Below are positions 44,053-52,076 of a stretch of 64,000 nt of DNA, in pieces (within the stretch, counting starts at the first letter, position 1; each line of letters starts with the position of its first letter). Below the pieces are notes generated by a model. The model did not search any database and was not told where the DNA came from. It saw only the letters and a program-made list of their open reading frames with translations. This DNA comes from Candidatus Nitronereus thalassa (GTDB lineage: Bacteria > Nitrospirota > Nitrospiria > Nitrospirales > UBA8639): positions 2,604,001 to 2,668,000 of the forward strand of contig NZ_JAQOUE010000001.1 of the NCBI RefSeq assembly GCF_032191465.1, read 5' to 3'. The translations under genes and the position numbers were made by a program.

Positions 44053-45312
44053 ATGATTGATGACTATCAAGCTAAGGCATTGTTGATTGCAATGGGTGGG
44101 GATTCGGCTCCCGCTGTAGCCAGCATTAACCACTTTTCCCCTGAATTGTTGTGCTTTGTGTTAGGCGAACAAGAAAAAGAGACCATTGAATCTCAGGTCC
44201 AGCCTCAAATCTTAAAGATGCCACAGCGTTGGGACTGGATTCTGATGCCAGATTCTGACAGTTTTGCGCAGTCGCATCTCGCCATCACTAAAAGCCTTCC
44301 GGATATTTTGAAAACCTGGGGTGTTCAGCCTGGTGAACTTGTCGTGGATCTAAGCGCCGCCACTCCAGCCATGGCGGCAGCGGTGGCCTTGGCCAGCGGT
44401 CCGTTTACCTCAAAGGTCGTGCAACTGAGAAAGAGCGATGGGTCGGTCCAGGAAAATAAAACCGTGATGGTGGGAGGGGAGTCTCGAATCTGGGAAGACA
44501 GCAATCCCTGGAATGAGGGCGCAGCCTCTTCAAGACGGGAAGCCTCATTACTGTTTAACCAAGGCGCGTTTTCTTCCTCGGCCAAAAAATTTCGCCAAAT
44601 TGAGGGTATGGTCAGTGGAAGTTTGAAACCACTCTATCATTCTTTGGGTGATATGGCCGAAGGGTATGCCCTGTGGGAGGCTTTTCACTATCGGGAAGCG
44701 TGGGAAAAACTCAAAGCCTCGCTCAAAGCTTTGGAACTGGCTTCGGTCTGGGGTGGGCCTGCCGGGCTTTCCTCTGTGCTGGGAACTGCCAAATCGAATG
44801 CCACATTTTTAGAGGGCATTGTCTTGGATCCTCACGATGTTAAATTTTCTGTGGCTCTTGATCTGATCGCCCATGCCAAACGTCGCGCGGAGCGCGATCA
44901 TCAATTGGAAATCGCCACGCTGGCCTTGCTTCGTGGCTTGGAAGCCTGTGCCCAACATCAGCTCATGAAACAATTTCATGTCAAAACTTGGGATGTCCAA
45001 GCAGAGCAATTGCCTCAGGATCTTCAAGAGGCCTGTCGCCAGACCATGTTGGACGATATCGATGGAAAATATAAACTCCCGCTTTCGGCACAATTCCGTG
45101 CCCTAGCCGGATTCGGCGATCCCATGGGCCAGACCTTCGTCACCGAATGGCCCAAAATGAAAACGCTCTTGGATTCCGCCTATCAGAGTGTCTTAGGCCA
45201 TGGATTTCAAAACACCAAGACTGAGCGATTTCAGCAGCTCTACGCCCTGGTCCTCAAACTGACCAAAGTCGATGAGAACTCATTGCCAAGATTCCCATCC
45301 ATGACACTCTAG
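44053..45312 (+). CDS. CARF-domain protein of TIGR02710 type, no CRISPR locus nearby
   Basis: A 419-residue protein. The N-terminal 150 residues fit a CARF fold: strand KALLIAMGGDS, then LVVDLSAATPAMAAAVALA (99-114), then MVGGESRIWEDSNPWNE, as in TIGR02710-like CRISPR-associated proteins. The C-terminal part is helical with RRAERDHQLEIATLALLRGLEACAQHQL split over two helices, the HEPN-like or HEPN-derived region of that family; an RAERDH pattern (RxxxxH) is present but may be coincidental. The conserved GGTKxM ligand loop is changed to AATPAM. CARF domains bind cyclic oligoadenylates, so this variant may sense another ligand. No cas gene or repeat array is in the window. Confidence 0.72.
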   Translation: MIDDYQAKALLIAMGGDSAPAVASINHFSPELLCFVLGEQEKETIESQVQPQILKMPQRWDWILMPDSDSFAQSHLAITKSLPDILKTWGVQPGELVVDLSAATPAMAAAVALASGPFTSKVVQLRKSDGSVQENKTVMVGGESRIWEDSNPWNEGAASSRREASLLFNQGAFSSSAKKFRQIEGMVSGSLKPLYHSLGDMAEGYALWEAFHYREAWEKLKASLKALELASVWGGPAGLSSVLGTAKSNATFLEGIVLDPHDVKFSVALDLIAHAKRRAERDHQLEIATLALLRGLEACAQHQLMKQFHVKTWDVQAEQLPQDLQEACRQTMLDDIDGKYKLPLSAQFRALAGFGDPMGQTFVTEWPKMKTLLDSAYQSVLGHGFQNTKTERFQQLYALVLKLTKVDENSLPRFPSMTL

Positions 45313-45325
45313 CCCACAAGCAACC

Positions 45326-45724
45326 GTGGACATCAAAATCTACTACGAAGACACAGACTGCGGCGGAGTCGTCTACTACGCCAATTTTTTAAAATACTTC
45401 GAACGAGCCCGAACCGAATATCTAGCCGATCATGGGTTGTCAGTAGCAGAACTCCAAAAACAAGGTACCTTATTTCTGGTGACCCACGCCGAACTCTTCT
45501 ACCGCTCCTCCGCCCACTACGGCGAAACCCTAGAAATCAATACGAAGGTAACCCCCTCAAGAAAAACCAGCCTAATCTTCACCCACACCATCCAAGAACA
45601 ACAAACCCACCGCGTCGTAGTAGAAGGCTCCGCCACCCTCGTGACCGTGGATTCAACCGGAAAAGTCCGCCGAGTACCGCCATTAGTACTCCAAGCATTG
45701 CCAAATATAAACTCCACCGACTAG
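45326..45724 (+). CDS. ybgC: Acyl-CoA thioesterase, YbgC/4HBT family
   Basis: A 132-residue hot-dog-fold thioesterase starting at GTG 45326. The family signature YYEDTDCGGVVYYANFLKYFERAR includes the catalytic Asp (DTDCGG). In other bacteria YbgC is linked to the Tol-Pal cell-envelope system. The length is normal. It begins 13 bp after the CARF gene and may be co-transcribed; the pairing looks accidental. The coding strand becomes noticeably C-rich in its second half. Confidence 0.9.
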   Translation: MDIKIYYEDTDCGGVVYYANFLKYFERARTEYLADHGLSVAELQKQGTLFLVTHAELFYRSSAHYGETLEINTKVTPSRKTSLIFTHTIQEQQTHRVVVEGSATLVTVDSTGKVRRVPPLVLQALPNINSTD

Positions 45725-45797
45725 TGAGCCTCAAATCTATGAATGATAAATTAGTTGACTCATCCATAAATCTCCGCTTTTTAGGAGAACTCTTTTT

Positions 45798-46181
45798 ATG
45801 GTTACTTTGAGCTTAGATGCCCCTGATGTTTATGAAGAAACTGAGGCAGCGATTCAAAAAGGTGAGCCATTCTCCATTGTTGTTAAGGGATTTCGTGGAA
45901 AAATGGTGAAAAAAATGATCCCATCCATGAAGTGGGGGTTAGAAGGGGAAAAACGTACACAAAATAGAGTTCAACTTCTCCTATCTGCTCTTTATATGCG
46001 ACTAACCAAAGGGTTTGCAGGTTTGTATTTTGAAGCAGTGCAATCTGGTATGATTGCCGAGGTAGAAGAAACTGCATCTGGAGTAGTAGTAGTATTTTCA
46101 AAAATTCAAGAAGAAAGCCGGCTCGAGAAAGGGTTGCGAGCTGTTTTAGAGAAAAAAACAAGAGAGGGAGGAAAGGGGTAA
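45798..46181 (+). CDS. Hypothetical protein
   Basis: A 127-residue soluble product with an AGGAG site ten bases before the ATG. Sequence features are an acidic start (LDAPDVYEETEAAIQKG), a basic stretch (GFRGKMVKKMIPSMKW), and a Lys/Glu-rich C-terminus (LEKKTREGGKG). I recognise no family. It stands between ybgC and a structured GC-rich repeat. Confidence 0.5.
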   Translation: MVTLSLDAPDVYEETEAAIQKGEPFSIVVKGFRGKMVKKMIPSMKWGLEGEKRTQNRVQLLLSALYMRLTKGFAGLYFEAVQSGMIAEVEETASGVVVVFSKIQEESRLEKGLRAVLEKKTREGGKG

Positions 46182-46310
46182 AAAAGGTGGGCGCTACCCT
46201 TTTATCCCCTCTTCTTGAACGCAATAGAGTATGACGGCAGGGGAAACCAATGGACCATGCCGAACCTATCGGATTCGATCACTTGAGAAGTATGCCGTTT
46301 AATTTTTCTC

Positions 46311-46510
46311 CTGCGTTGGGCGCGGCGGAGCCGCAGTATCGAATTCGACTTTTTGGCGAGCATTGTCTGAGCGGAGCGAGTTGCGCAGCCATATAATTCG
46401 ATACGGAGGCGGAGGCAACCGCAGGGCCGCGCACAGGCAAAAATGGTTTTGGTCCCTTTTGCCGAAACAAAAGGGACTCGTCGCGCGGGCGCGAAAGCCC
46501 GCTTTAAAAA
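46311..46510 (+). repeat. Structured GC-rich dispersed repeat, copy A
   Basis: One of three copies in the window. A long-range stem GTATCGAATT (46336-46345) pairs with AATTCGATAC (46395-46404). A 10-bp hairpin at 46452-46477 has arms GTCCCTTTTG and CAAAAGGGAC around CCGAAA. A third hairpin at 46485-46502 has arms GCGGGC and GCCCGC around GCGAAA. Compared with copies B and C, it lacks a small GAGGTG hairpin, and stem bases differ in a compensated way. It also yields shadow frames beginning MFRQK that should not be called genes. Confidence 0.8.
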
Positions 46511-46534
46511 AATCCGAAACCTTTTTTAATCATC

Positions 46535-46888
46535 TTATCGAGGCCGCTCCCGAAACAGCCAACTTAAATACATCCCCCCCACCGCAATCGTAACAAGTTC
46601 AATCGATTGCAACATCTTACTAATCACCGCCCCCGGCTCTGGCGGCGACTGAATAAAATGCATACCCAAGTACGCGGGAGGCTCTCCAGGTGCGGCCTCC
46701 CAGGGTGGAAAGAGGACGGCCAAGATCAGCAGACTTACCATGATGTAGAGAATTCGAATATTGAGTGTTTCTTTGGACCGTTCGGCATACAGAGACGCGC
46801 CAGGAATCCGTTTTCCGCAATTCGTACACACTTGGGCGCGCGAGGGGACAGCATGTCGACACGCCGGACAAGTTTGCAGTTCTGTCAT
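46535..46888 (-). CDS. Zinc-ribbon membrane protein
   Basis: A 117-residue protein with an N-terminal CPACRHAVPSRAQVCTNCGK zinc ribbon (two CxxC pairs), then two hydrophobic helices (LYIMVSLLILAVLFPPW and LVTIAVGGMYLSWLF). This architecture is common among small membrane proteins of unknown role. The ATG at 46888 follows a GGAG about 13 bases upstream; a GTG at 46906 is also possible. It is divergent from gpsA. Confidence 0.72.
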   Translation of the reverse strand: MTELQTCPACRHAVPSRAQVCTNCGKRIPGASLYAERSKETLNIRILYIMVSLLILAVLFPPWEAAPGEPPAYLGMHFIQSPPEPGAVISKMLQSIELVTIAVGGMYLSWLFRERPR

Positions 46889-46983
46889 GGGCTCACTCGT
46901 CTCCACATTTCTAATTCAATTGACAGTTTTAGAGATCGGTTCCTATAATCCCCCACCTTCTCTAATATCCCCTGACATATTCC

Positions 46984-48063
46984 ATGACCACACCTCATTC
47001 CACCATTCGTCGTGTCGCCGTCATTGGGGCGGGAGCCTGGGGAACATGCCTAGCGCGACATTTGGCAGAAAATCATCTGACCGTCAAGCTTTGGGCTTTC
47101 GAATCCGAGGTGGTTGAGGCGGTCAATATGACTCACGAAAATACAGTCTTTTTACCGGGAGTGTCTTTGCCGAAATCGCTGATCGCGACAACGTCGTTTT
47201 CGGAAGCCCTTTCTAATGCTGATCTCCTCATTTTCGCGGTCCCGTCTCATGTTATGCGCATGGTCCTCAAGAACATGAAACCAAGTCTCTCAAAGGCTGC
47301 GCCCATCGTTGTGGCGACAAAAGGGATTGAAGAAGACACATTGAAGTTTATGACCCAGGTGCTTCAAGAGATTTTGCCTTCCGACTGGGCATATGGGATT
47401 ACCGTCCTCACCGGACCGAGTTTTGCCGCAGAGGTATGCCAGTCCAAACCCACGACCATTCTCTTGGCTGGGCAAGATCCTGCGCTCACCACCCAATTGC
47501 AATCGGTTTTTATGACCTCGGTGTTTCGGGTGTATACAGGAAGTGATGTCCTTGGCGCACAACTTGGCGGGGCCCTGAAGAATGTCATGGCCATTGCTGC
47601 AGGGGTGGTGGATGGGCTTCAGCTTGGAGGCAATGCGAGAGCGGCTTTAATCACCAGGGGGCTGGCGGAAATCATTCGGTTAGGCGTCGCGCTTGGGGCA
47701 GATGTGCATACCCTTTATGGGCTCTCTGGGTTAGGGGATTTGGTGCTGACCTGCACCGGATCACTGAGCCGGAATTACACCGTGGGGGTTCAGCTTGGGC
47801 AGGGGAAATCCTTGGAACGAATCTTGGAGGACACTATTACTGTGGCTGAAGGCATTCGGACGACCCGGGCTGCAATGAGTCTGGCTACTCAACTCCATGT
47901 GGAGATGCCAATTGTTCAGGGTATCCATGCTCTTTTATTTGAAGGGAAATCGGCCAGACAGGCGGTGGAAGAGCTCATGTCTCGATCAGCCAAGGAAGAA
48001 ACGTCTCATACATTAGCGCATCCTCCTTCTTCATCTTCAGAATTTCCAGCGGGTCGTTCATAG
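46984..48063 (+). CDS. gpsA: NAD(P)-dependent glycerol-3-phosphate dehydrogenase
   Basis: A 359-residue enzyme that reduces dihydroxyacetone phosphate to sn-glycerol 3-phosphate for phospholipid synthesis. N-terminal Rossmann motif VAVIGAGAWGTCLARHLAEN, then LLIFAVPSHVMRMVL, TGPSFAAEV, GALKNVMAIAAGVVDGL (catalytic Lys) and GLSGLGDLVLTCTG. The C-terminus has a Ser-rich tail (SSSSEFPAG) slightly longer than typical. It is followed two bases later by larB. Confidence 0.94.
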   Translation: MTTPHSTIRRVAVIGAGAWGTCLARHLAENHLTVKLWAFESEVVEAVNMTHENTVFLPGVSLPKSLIATTSFSEALSNADLLIFAVPSHVMRMVLKNMKPSLSKAAPIVVATKGIEEDTLKFMTQVLQEILPSDWAYGITVLTGPSFAAEVCQSKPTTILLAGQDPALTTQLQSVFMTSVFRVYTGSDVLGAQLGGALKNVMAIAAGVVDGLQLGGNARAALITRGLAEIIRLGVALGADVHTLYGLSGLGDLVLTCTGSLSRNYTVGVQLGQGKSLERILEDTITVAEGIRTTRAAMSLATQLHVEMPIVQGIHALLFEGKSARQAVEELMSRSAKEETSHTLAHPPSSSSEFPAGRS

Positions 48064-48065
48064 AT

Positions 48066-48833
48066 ATGGATTCCTCAGCGATAAAAAAACTGCTTCAACA
48101 AGTTCAGGAAGGGAATCTATCCGTACCAAAAGCTCTTGATCAGCTTCGCATGCTGCCTTATGAAAATCTTGGGTTTGCTAAAGTGGATCATCATCGGACA
48201 CTTCGCCAAGGTGTGCCGGAAGCTATTCTTTGTGAAGGCAAAACCGAGGTACAGATTGTCGCTATTGCCAAAGGGCTCCTCAAGCGAGAGGTTCCTGTGT
48301 TGGCCACGCGGGCCACGCCTAAAGTGGCCCGAGCCTTAACTCGTATAAGCCCCCGAGCTGTGTACGAAAAAGAGGCGCGGATGGTGGTTATTCAAACTAC
48401 CGTTCCTCGGCCTCAAGGTGATATCGTTATTATCACGGCCGGCACGTCGGATATTCCCGTGGCAGAGGAAGCGAGAGTCACCGCCACTGTGATGGGCAGT
48501 GCTGTGGAAACACTCTTTGATGTTGGGGTGGCCGGGTTGCATCGGTTGCTAGATCATTTGGATCGCCTACAACAAGCTCGGGTTCTGATTGTGATTGCGG
48601 GGATGGATGGGGTTCTGCCCACGGTGGTCGGGGGGCTAGTGAAAACCCCATTGATTGCTGTGCCCACCAGTCGAGGTTACGGTGCGAATTTTGGAGGAAT
48701 CGCCCCCTTGCTTACGATGCTCAATGCCTGTTCAGGGGGAATCGGGGTGATGAATATCGATAATGGCTTTGGCGCGGGACATCTGGCTCATCGAATCAAC
48801 GTTCTTCCGGGATTACAGGAGTTGGAATACTGA
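48066..48833 (+). CDS. larB: Nickel-pincer cofactor synthesis carboxylase LarB
   Basis: A 255-residue PurE-like protein. Typical LarB features are KVDHHRTLRQGVPEAILCEGKT near residue 40, then the PurE-type core (IVIITAGTSDIPVAEEA, LFDVGVAGLHRLLDHL, VIAGMDGVLPTVVGGLV and TSRGYGANFGGIAPLL). It carboxylates and hydrolyses nicotinic acid adenine dinucleotide in the route to the nickel-pincer cofactor. LarC is encoded downstream, but LarA and LarE are not in the window. The 3' end overlaps the convergent gene at 48796. Confidence 0.9.
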   Translation: MDSSAIKKLLQQVQEGNLSVPKALDQLRMLPYENLGFAKVDHHRTLRQGVPEAILCEGKTEVQIVAIAKGLLKREVPVLATRATPKVARALTRISPRAVYEKEARMVVIQTTVPRPQGDIVIITAGTSDIPVAEEARVTATVMGSAVETLFDVGVAGLHRLLDHLDRLQQARVLIVIAGMDGVLPTVVGGLVKTPLIAVPTSRGYGANFGGIAPLLTMLNACSGGIGVMNIDNGFGAGHLAHRINVLPGLQELEY

Positions 48834-49512
48834 CATCCCCAGTTGTCACCTCTTCGAGGTTTTCTTCCTGAGGAGAAATATTATCGGTATCCAGTTCCTC
48901 CTCGCCTGCTGAAGGACTTTCTTCCGCTGTGCCATCGCCGAGGTCTTCGGAAGAGTCTTCCTCCGATGTGAAGGGCACATGTTCTAAGTGAGGTTCACGA
49001 TTGGCTAAGGATTCCGATGGAGATACTTCCAACTTTCCCCGCGCCCGCAGCGAGACGACTTTGACAAGGGGTTGACCAGTCTTATTCGACATGAGCTTGG
49101 CGCGTATTTCGTATTTATAGGTTCCGGCGGTGACGAATTGATCGGTTTGATCTTTTCCATCCCACATCAATGTTGTGCTGATCTTTCGCGTGCCTTCTGC
49201 CTCCACAATATCCTCGATAGGGTGGCGATTGTAGAGGAATCGAATGGAACGCTTTGAGGGAAAACTGATCATGGAAGACACTTCCAGGAGATCCACATTA
49301 GAAAGGTTTTTGGGCAACCCGACGTCAACCGTGATTTCCAGAGGCCCATTGCCTGGCGCAAAGGGCATGGGGGAGGTGGAGATGTCCAAAATTTTTAAGG
49401 AAGGCGGGCTATACCGTCGTTTTTTACGTTTGGCCTCCGCCTCATCTATCAGGATGGACGAGGTGAACACCGAAGCAATGACGAGGAGAATAATAAAACG
49501 ATTCCAACGCAT
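48796..49512 (-). CDS. Exported protein with a FlgD-like Ig domain
   Basis: A 238-residue product with a signal peptide (FIILLVIASVFTSSILIDEAEA) preceded by a basic start. The central part is an Ig-like module (MWDGKDQTDQFVTAGTYKYEIRA), resembling the FlgD-type Ig repeat of secreted proteins. The C-terminus is very acidic (SEEDSSEDLGDGTAEESPSAG shown in part). It reads against larB, overlapping its end by 38 bp. I start at ATG 49512; the frame runs to 49566. Function unknown. Confidence 0.72.
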   Translation of the reverse strand: MRWNRFIILLVIASVFTSSILIDEAEAKRKKRRYSPPSLKILDISTSPMPFAPGNGPLEITVDVGLPKNLSNVDLLEVSSMISFPSKRSIRFLYNRHPIEDIVEAEGTRKISTTLMWDGKDQTDQFVTAGTYKYEIRAKLMSNKTGQPLVKVVSLRARGKLEVSPSESLANREPHLEHVPFTSEEDSSEDLGDGTAEESPSAGEEELDTDNISPQEENLEEVTTGDVSIPTPVIPEER

Positions 49513-49786
49513 ATGAAGACAAATAAAGGAGAATAACAAGTTTTTCAAAAAAAAGATTACGGACACAGGTACTCACACATCACGATCGCCAGTCTTTTCC
49601 CTGTTCCAAGACACTTCTCCTTGATTGTACACAAATCATTTCTTGAGTCTAGCAGGAAACAAGAAAAAGTTTCTGGAACCTCCCCCATTCCCTATATGAA
49701 GGGAAAAGCCTTGTCATTTCCCGTATAATCTCGTATGTGCTTCAGCTTGATGAACCGAATGTGAATAAAAACGAAAAAAGAGAACT

Positions 49787-50950
49787 ATGCATCTTCACTT
49801 TGACTGTTTTTCCGGAATCAGCGGGGATATGACGTTGGGAGCCCTGGTAGATCTAGGGTTTTCTCCGCACATCCTCAGAAAACGCCTCAAGGCCTTGCCT
49901 CTCTCCGGCTATCGTCTCAAAGTTTCAAAAGTCTACCGTGGGGCCATCCATGCCACCAAGGTCGATGTCATCATCACCCAGGGCCAGGACAAACCTCTTT
50001 CTTGGCCGCAGATTCGACGGCTTATCTCGAAAAGCCCAGTCCCTCCCTGGGTGAAACACCAGGCACTCTCTGTCTTTGAACGGCTAGCCCAGGCCGAAGG
50101 CGTGGTGCATGGCCAAGACGCTACCTCAGTCCATTTTCATGAAGTCGGTGTCATTGATTCCTTGGTGGATATTGTAGGTGCACTGCTGGGCTTCCATGAA
50201 CTAGGGATTTCAACCTTCAGTTCGACCCCCATGAATGTGGGTTCTGGAACCATCCAATGTACTCATGGAGCCTTGCCCGTTCCTGGGCCCGCGGTCGCGG
50301 AGTTAGCCAAAGGATATCCGATATTTTCCAATGGGCCGGCAAGAGAATTGACGACTCCCACTGGAATGGCGCTGGTGACGACGTTGGTCCAAACATTTAA
50401 CCAACTTCCCCCAGTGATTCCCGACGCAATTGGGTATGGGGCGGGCACGGCCAACCCCCATGATTGGCCCAATGTCTTGCGAGTGTTCATTGCCAAAACC
50501 CAGTCGCCGGAGTGGTATGAATCTGACCAGGTTGTTCAATTGGAAACCAATATCGATGATATGAATCCTCAAATGTACGAATCTGTCATGGAATGTTTAT
50601 TTGAGAAAGGGGCCCTCGATGTCAGTCTTACCCCGACCTTCATGAAACGCAATCGTCCGGGGATTATCCTGACCGTGTTGGCCAAAGCCGAGCAGGTTGA
50701 TGAGTTGGTGCAAATCATCTTTCGTGAAACAACGTCTATCGGTCTGCGAAGGCAAGTGATTGACCGGGTAACCCTCTCCCGATCCACGAGCACCGTTCGG
50801 TTGCCTCAAGGCACAGTCAGAGTGAAAACGATTCACCTGGGCGACATTCTCAAACACCGGCCAGAGTTTCAAGACTGCCAAGCCATTAGCCGCAAGACAG
50901 GCATTCCTGTTCAAGACATCATGGCAGCAGTGTTTCAAAAACTTTCGTAA
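49787..50950 (+). CDS. larC: Nickel insertion protein LarC
   Basis: A 387-residue protein starting HLHFDCFSGISGDMTLGALVDLG. Further LarC motifs are HFHEVGVIDSLVDIVGAL, GSGTIQCTHGALPVPGPA, TPTGMALVTTL and LETNIDDMNPQMYESVME. It loads nickel into the pincer cofactor. It is a single uninterrupted frame; in Lactobacillus the protein is made by a programmed frameshift. It follows larB with the intervening convergent exported-protein gene. Downstream is pdxA (11 bp). Confidence 0.92.
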   Translation: MHLHFDCFSGISGDMTLGALVDLGFSPHILRKRLKALPLSGYRLKVSKVYRGAIHATKVDVIITQGQDKPLSWPQIRRLISKSPVPPWVKHQALSVFERLAQAEGVVHGQDATSVHFHEVGVIDSLVDIVGALLGFHELGISTFSSTPMNVGSGTIQCTHGALPVPGPAVAELAKGYPIFSNGPARELTTPTGMALVTTLVQTFNQLPPVIPDAIGYGAGTANPHDWPNVLRVFIAKTQSPEWYESDQVVQLETNIDDMNPQMYESVMECLFEKGALDVSLTPTFMKRNRPGIILTVLAKAEQVDELVQIIFRETTSIGLRRQVIDRVTLSRSTSTVRLPQGTVRVKTIHLGDILKHRPEFQDCQAISRKTGIPVQDIMAAVFQKLS

Positions 50951-50961
50951 TATCTTCCAGC

Positions 50962-51987
50962 ATGCCTATTTCCCCAACACGTTCCAAGCCATTTCTGGCC
51001 ATCACCATGGGTGATCCAGCAGGCATTGGGCCAGAAATTATTCTAAAGGCCCTGGCCTCGCCCATGGTATGGAGAGAGTGCAGGCCCATCGTGGTGGGAT
51101 CGGTCCCAGTTTTCAAAAAGGAAATGGAGCGTTTAGGTTCTTCGTTGAAAATCGTGTCTTTTTCAGGAGCCCACATTTCTAACAACCAAAAACTCGTGGT
51201 TAAGGGGCGACTGCCAATTCTTGATTCATTAAAGAAACCTCTGGGCCGGTTTCCCATGGGAAAGGCCAGGCGGGAGACAGGGGCGGCATCTTTGCAATGT
51301 ATCGATACTGCCGTTCATCTTGCACAAAGCCAATGTGTTGCAGGAATCGTGACTGCGCCGATAAACAAAGAAGCGATTCATTTAGCTGGGTGTACGCATC
51401 CTGGACATACTGAGTTGTTGGCTGCTCTGACCAAGACTAAGAATTTTGGAATGATGTTGATGGGAGGCCCGCTCAAAATACTGTTCGTCACCACGCATCT
51501 CTCCATTCGAACAATGCCTGCTGCCCTGACAACCAAAGGAATTTTTAACGCCATTCAACTGGCTCATAGGGCCATGCGACAGCATTTCCAGATTGCGCGT
51601 CCTCGTGTGGGAGTCGCGGCGTTGAATCCCCATGCCGGGGAACATGGCCTGTTTGGGAATGAAGAACAGCGCATCATTGCCCCTACCATTCTCAAAGCCA
51701 AACATGCAGGCATGCGCGTCAGTGGACCCTGGCCGGCAGATACGTTGTTTGGCGCGGCGGTCCGAGGTGATTATGATGTCGTTGTGGCTATGTACCACGA
51801 TCAGGGGCTGATCCCGCTCAAGACCATTGCCTTTGGACAATGTATCAATATGACTGTGGGATTACCCATTCTCAGAACCTCTGTGGATCATGGAACTGCC
51901 TATGATATTGCTGGAAAGGGAAAAGCCGACCCCCTAAGTTTGATCCAAGCTATCACCTTAGCTGCGCGGTTGGCTAGGCCGTTATGA
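50962..51987 (+). CDS. pdxA: 4-hydroxythreonine-4-phosphate dehydrogenase
   Basis: A 341-residue enzyme of vitamin B6 (pyridoxal phosphate) biosynthesis. PdxA motifs are AITMGDPAGIGPEIILKAL, GIVTAPINKEAIHLAG, GHTELLAALTKTKNFGMML, ALNPHAGEHGLFGNEE, MYHDQGLIPLKTI and RTSVDHGTAYDIAGKG. The metal-binding His residues are in GHTE, NPHAGE and YHDQG. It is followed by rsmB 89 bp later. Confidence 0.93.
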   Translation: MPISPTRSKPFLAITMGDPAGIGPEIILKALASPMVWRECRPIVVGSVPVFKKEMERLGSSLKIVSFSGAHISNNQKLVVKGRLPILDSLKKPLGRFPMGKARRETGAASLQCIDTAVHLAQSQCVAGIVTAPINKEAIHLAGCTHPGHTELLAALTKTKNFGMMLMGGPLKILFVTTHLSIRTMPAALTTKGIFNAIQLAHRAMRQHFQIARPRVGVAALNPHAGEHGLFGNEEQRIIAPTILKAKHAGMRVSGPWPADTLFGAAVRGDYDVVVAMYHDQGLIPLKTIAFGQCINMTVGLPILRTSVDHGTAYDIAGKGKADPLSLIQAITLAARLARPL

Positions 51988-52076
51988 ATTTGTGGTTGAA
52001 GGGAGCATTTCAAGTTCGAGGGCTTCTCGAGCCCCTGAAGATTCCTTCCCGAGTACCTCTCTCTTTGGTTTGATAC

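Noticed and set aside
46279..46470. Frame starting MFRQK, and its relatives at 57635-57865 and 59236-59475
   Set aside because: The shared peptide comes from the structured repeat, and the copies encode it on different strands. The stem covariation shows the sequence is constrained as a structure and not as a protein.
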